64,000 nt of DNA, taken from contig CAJQUW010005734.1 in the NCBI GenBank assembly GCA_907163375.1, forward strand, positions 1 through 64,000, given 5' to 3'. The notes beneath the pieces are model-generated. The model was not told the origin of the DNA. It saw only the letters and a program-made list of their open reading frames with translations, and searched no databases. This document shows positions 63,383 to 64,000 of this stretch, one piece after another. The translations under genes were made by a program, and so were the position numbers. Within the stretch, counting starts at the first letter, position 1, and each line of letters begins with the position of its first letter. This DNA is from Prostheceraeus crozeri (lineage: Eukaryota; Platyhelminthes; Polycladida; Euryleptidae).

Positions 63383-64000
63383 ATGTTATTGAATGCCCGA
63401 TCTGTGGTTAATAAGATTGATGAACTTTCGTTACTAGTTTCTGTCAAGAAGCCCAACATACTTTGTGTGACGGAATCTTGGCTTCATGATGGCATCGATG
63501 ATGGTCTTTTACATTTAAACGGGTATCACACTTACAGAACTGACAGAATTAACCGACATGGCGGCGGCGTATGTGTCTGGGTGGAAAGTAACTATAAGGC
63601 CCTTACGATTACTTCAAGTTTTCATCCTACAGACTGTATTGAGTGTATTACTTTGCTTTTTCCTGACATTGGCTTTAGTATATGTCTTCTGCTCCATGTC
63701 TAACTGCTTCCCAACATGAACAGATCAGGTATTTTCTCATTGGTCATCACGATTTTCTTGTTATGAATATTTCAGATATTAAGTTTGTATTTTGCGGAGA
63801 TTTCAACAACTTTAATACTGCATGTTTTAAATATCATCTTTCTTGTTGTAACAAAGTTGCTCCTCCAACTAGAGGCATGTCATTTTTAGATCAGATTTGG
63901 ATTTCTGAATATCTGAATTCTTTTTATATTTCTGATGCAGAAGTTGGTCCTCCGTTGAAGACATCAGACCACAATTGTCTTTTCTTGAGATCGAATGCAT
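63383..64000 (+). CDS. LINE ORF2, endonuclease part (runs off the window)
   Basis: Apurinic-type endonuclease of a CR1/Jockey-like LINE. NARSVVNK, then LCVTESWL, GYHTYRTDR, RHGGGVCVWV, VFCGDFN and a closing SDHNCLF all match the family. The reading frame shifts once at about 63.68 kb, where the open stretch from 63383 ends at 63703 and the family pattern resumes in another frame. This copy is therefore probably dead, unless the shift is a sequencing error. It continues the LINE whose ORF1 lies at 45868-46560. The start ATG at 63383 lies 36 bp after the target duplication. The reverse transcriptase would lie beyond the window. Confidence 0.8.

Overview
This window is animal nuclear DNA, probably from an invertebrate, and almost all of it is mobile-element DNA nested in mobile-element DNA. 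No host gene could be named with confidence. The host group is inferred only from the mix of elements (a Polinton/Maverick, a BEL/Pao element, Ty3/gypsy elements, CR1/Jockey-like LINEs, a Tc1/mariner relic, a MITE) and from apparent spliceosomal introns and TATA boxes. Reading was by eye, without alignment software or database search.

Layout. 1-2513: right end of a decayed Polinton running in from the left, split by a 1.74-kb insertion (633-2373) that has 11-bp direct repeats at its ends and may hold two small exons. 2514-6855: no recognisable gene, but a 636-bp MITE at 4532-5167. 6861-11045: a Ty3/gypsy-type element with LTRs identical by eye and target duplication TTAAC. About 11.3-24.9 kb: the most unusual region, a decayed virus-like element not assigned to a known family. 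It carries a protein-primed family B DNA polymerase (pPolB) gene with C2H2 fingers and apparent 5' introns, two paralogous genes with an ssDNA-binding-protein-like layout, a DnaQ/Maelstrom-like exonuclease relic, a TATA-binding-protein (TBP)-like relic, two extra copies of the pPolB N-terminal module, several TATA boxes and a cluster of TGAGTCA sites. 25.3-27.6 kb: no gene.

27.6-34.2 kb: a decayed gypsy gag/protease relic, split by a young gypsy element (28794-33741, target duplication CTCAG). 34.88-42.6 kb: a minus-strand LINE, split by a young BEL/Pao element (35646-41718, target duplication ATGAC) and adjoining a Tc1/mariner relic (42.6-43.1 kb). 43.1-45.6 kb: no gene. From about 45.7 kb to the window end: a plus-strand LINE, split near its ORF1/ORF2 junction by a 16.8-kb Polinton (46560-63340, target duplication CTTTTA).

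The Polinton carries a virus-like gene set: adenain-type protease, integrase fused to a phospholipase-A2-like domain, major and minor capsid proteins, packaging ATPase, pPolB, a fibre-like coiled-coil protein and several small proteins. Most genes look whole; two regions look broken. Its terminal repeats contain an iterated 17-bp motif. Many of its genes share an AT-rich motif directly before the start codon. Short GC-rich double-hairpin repeats are scattered through it, some of them in frame inside coding regions.
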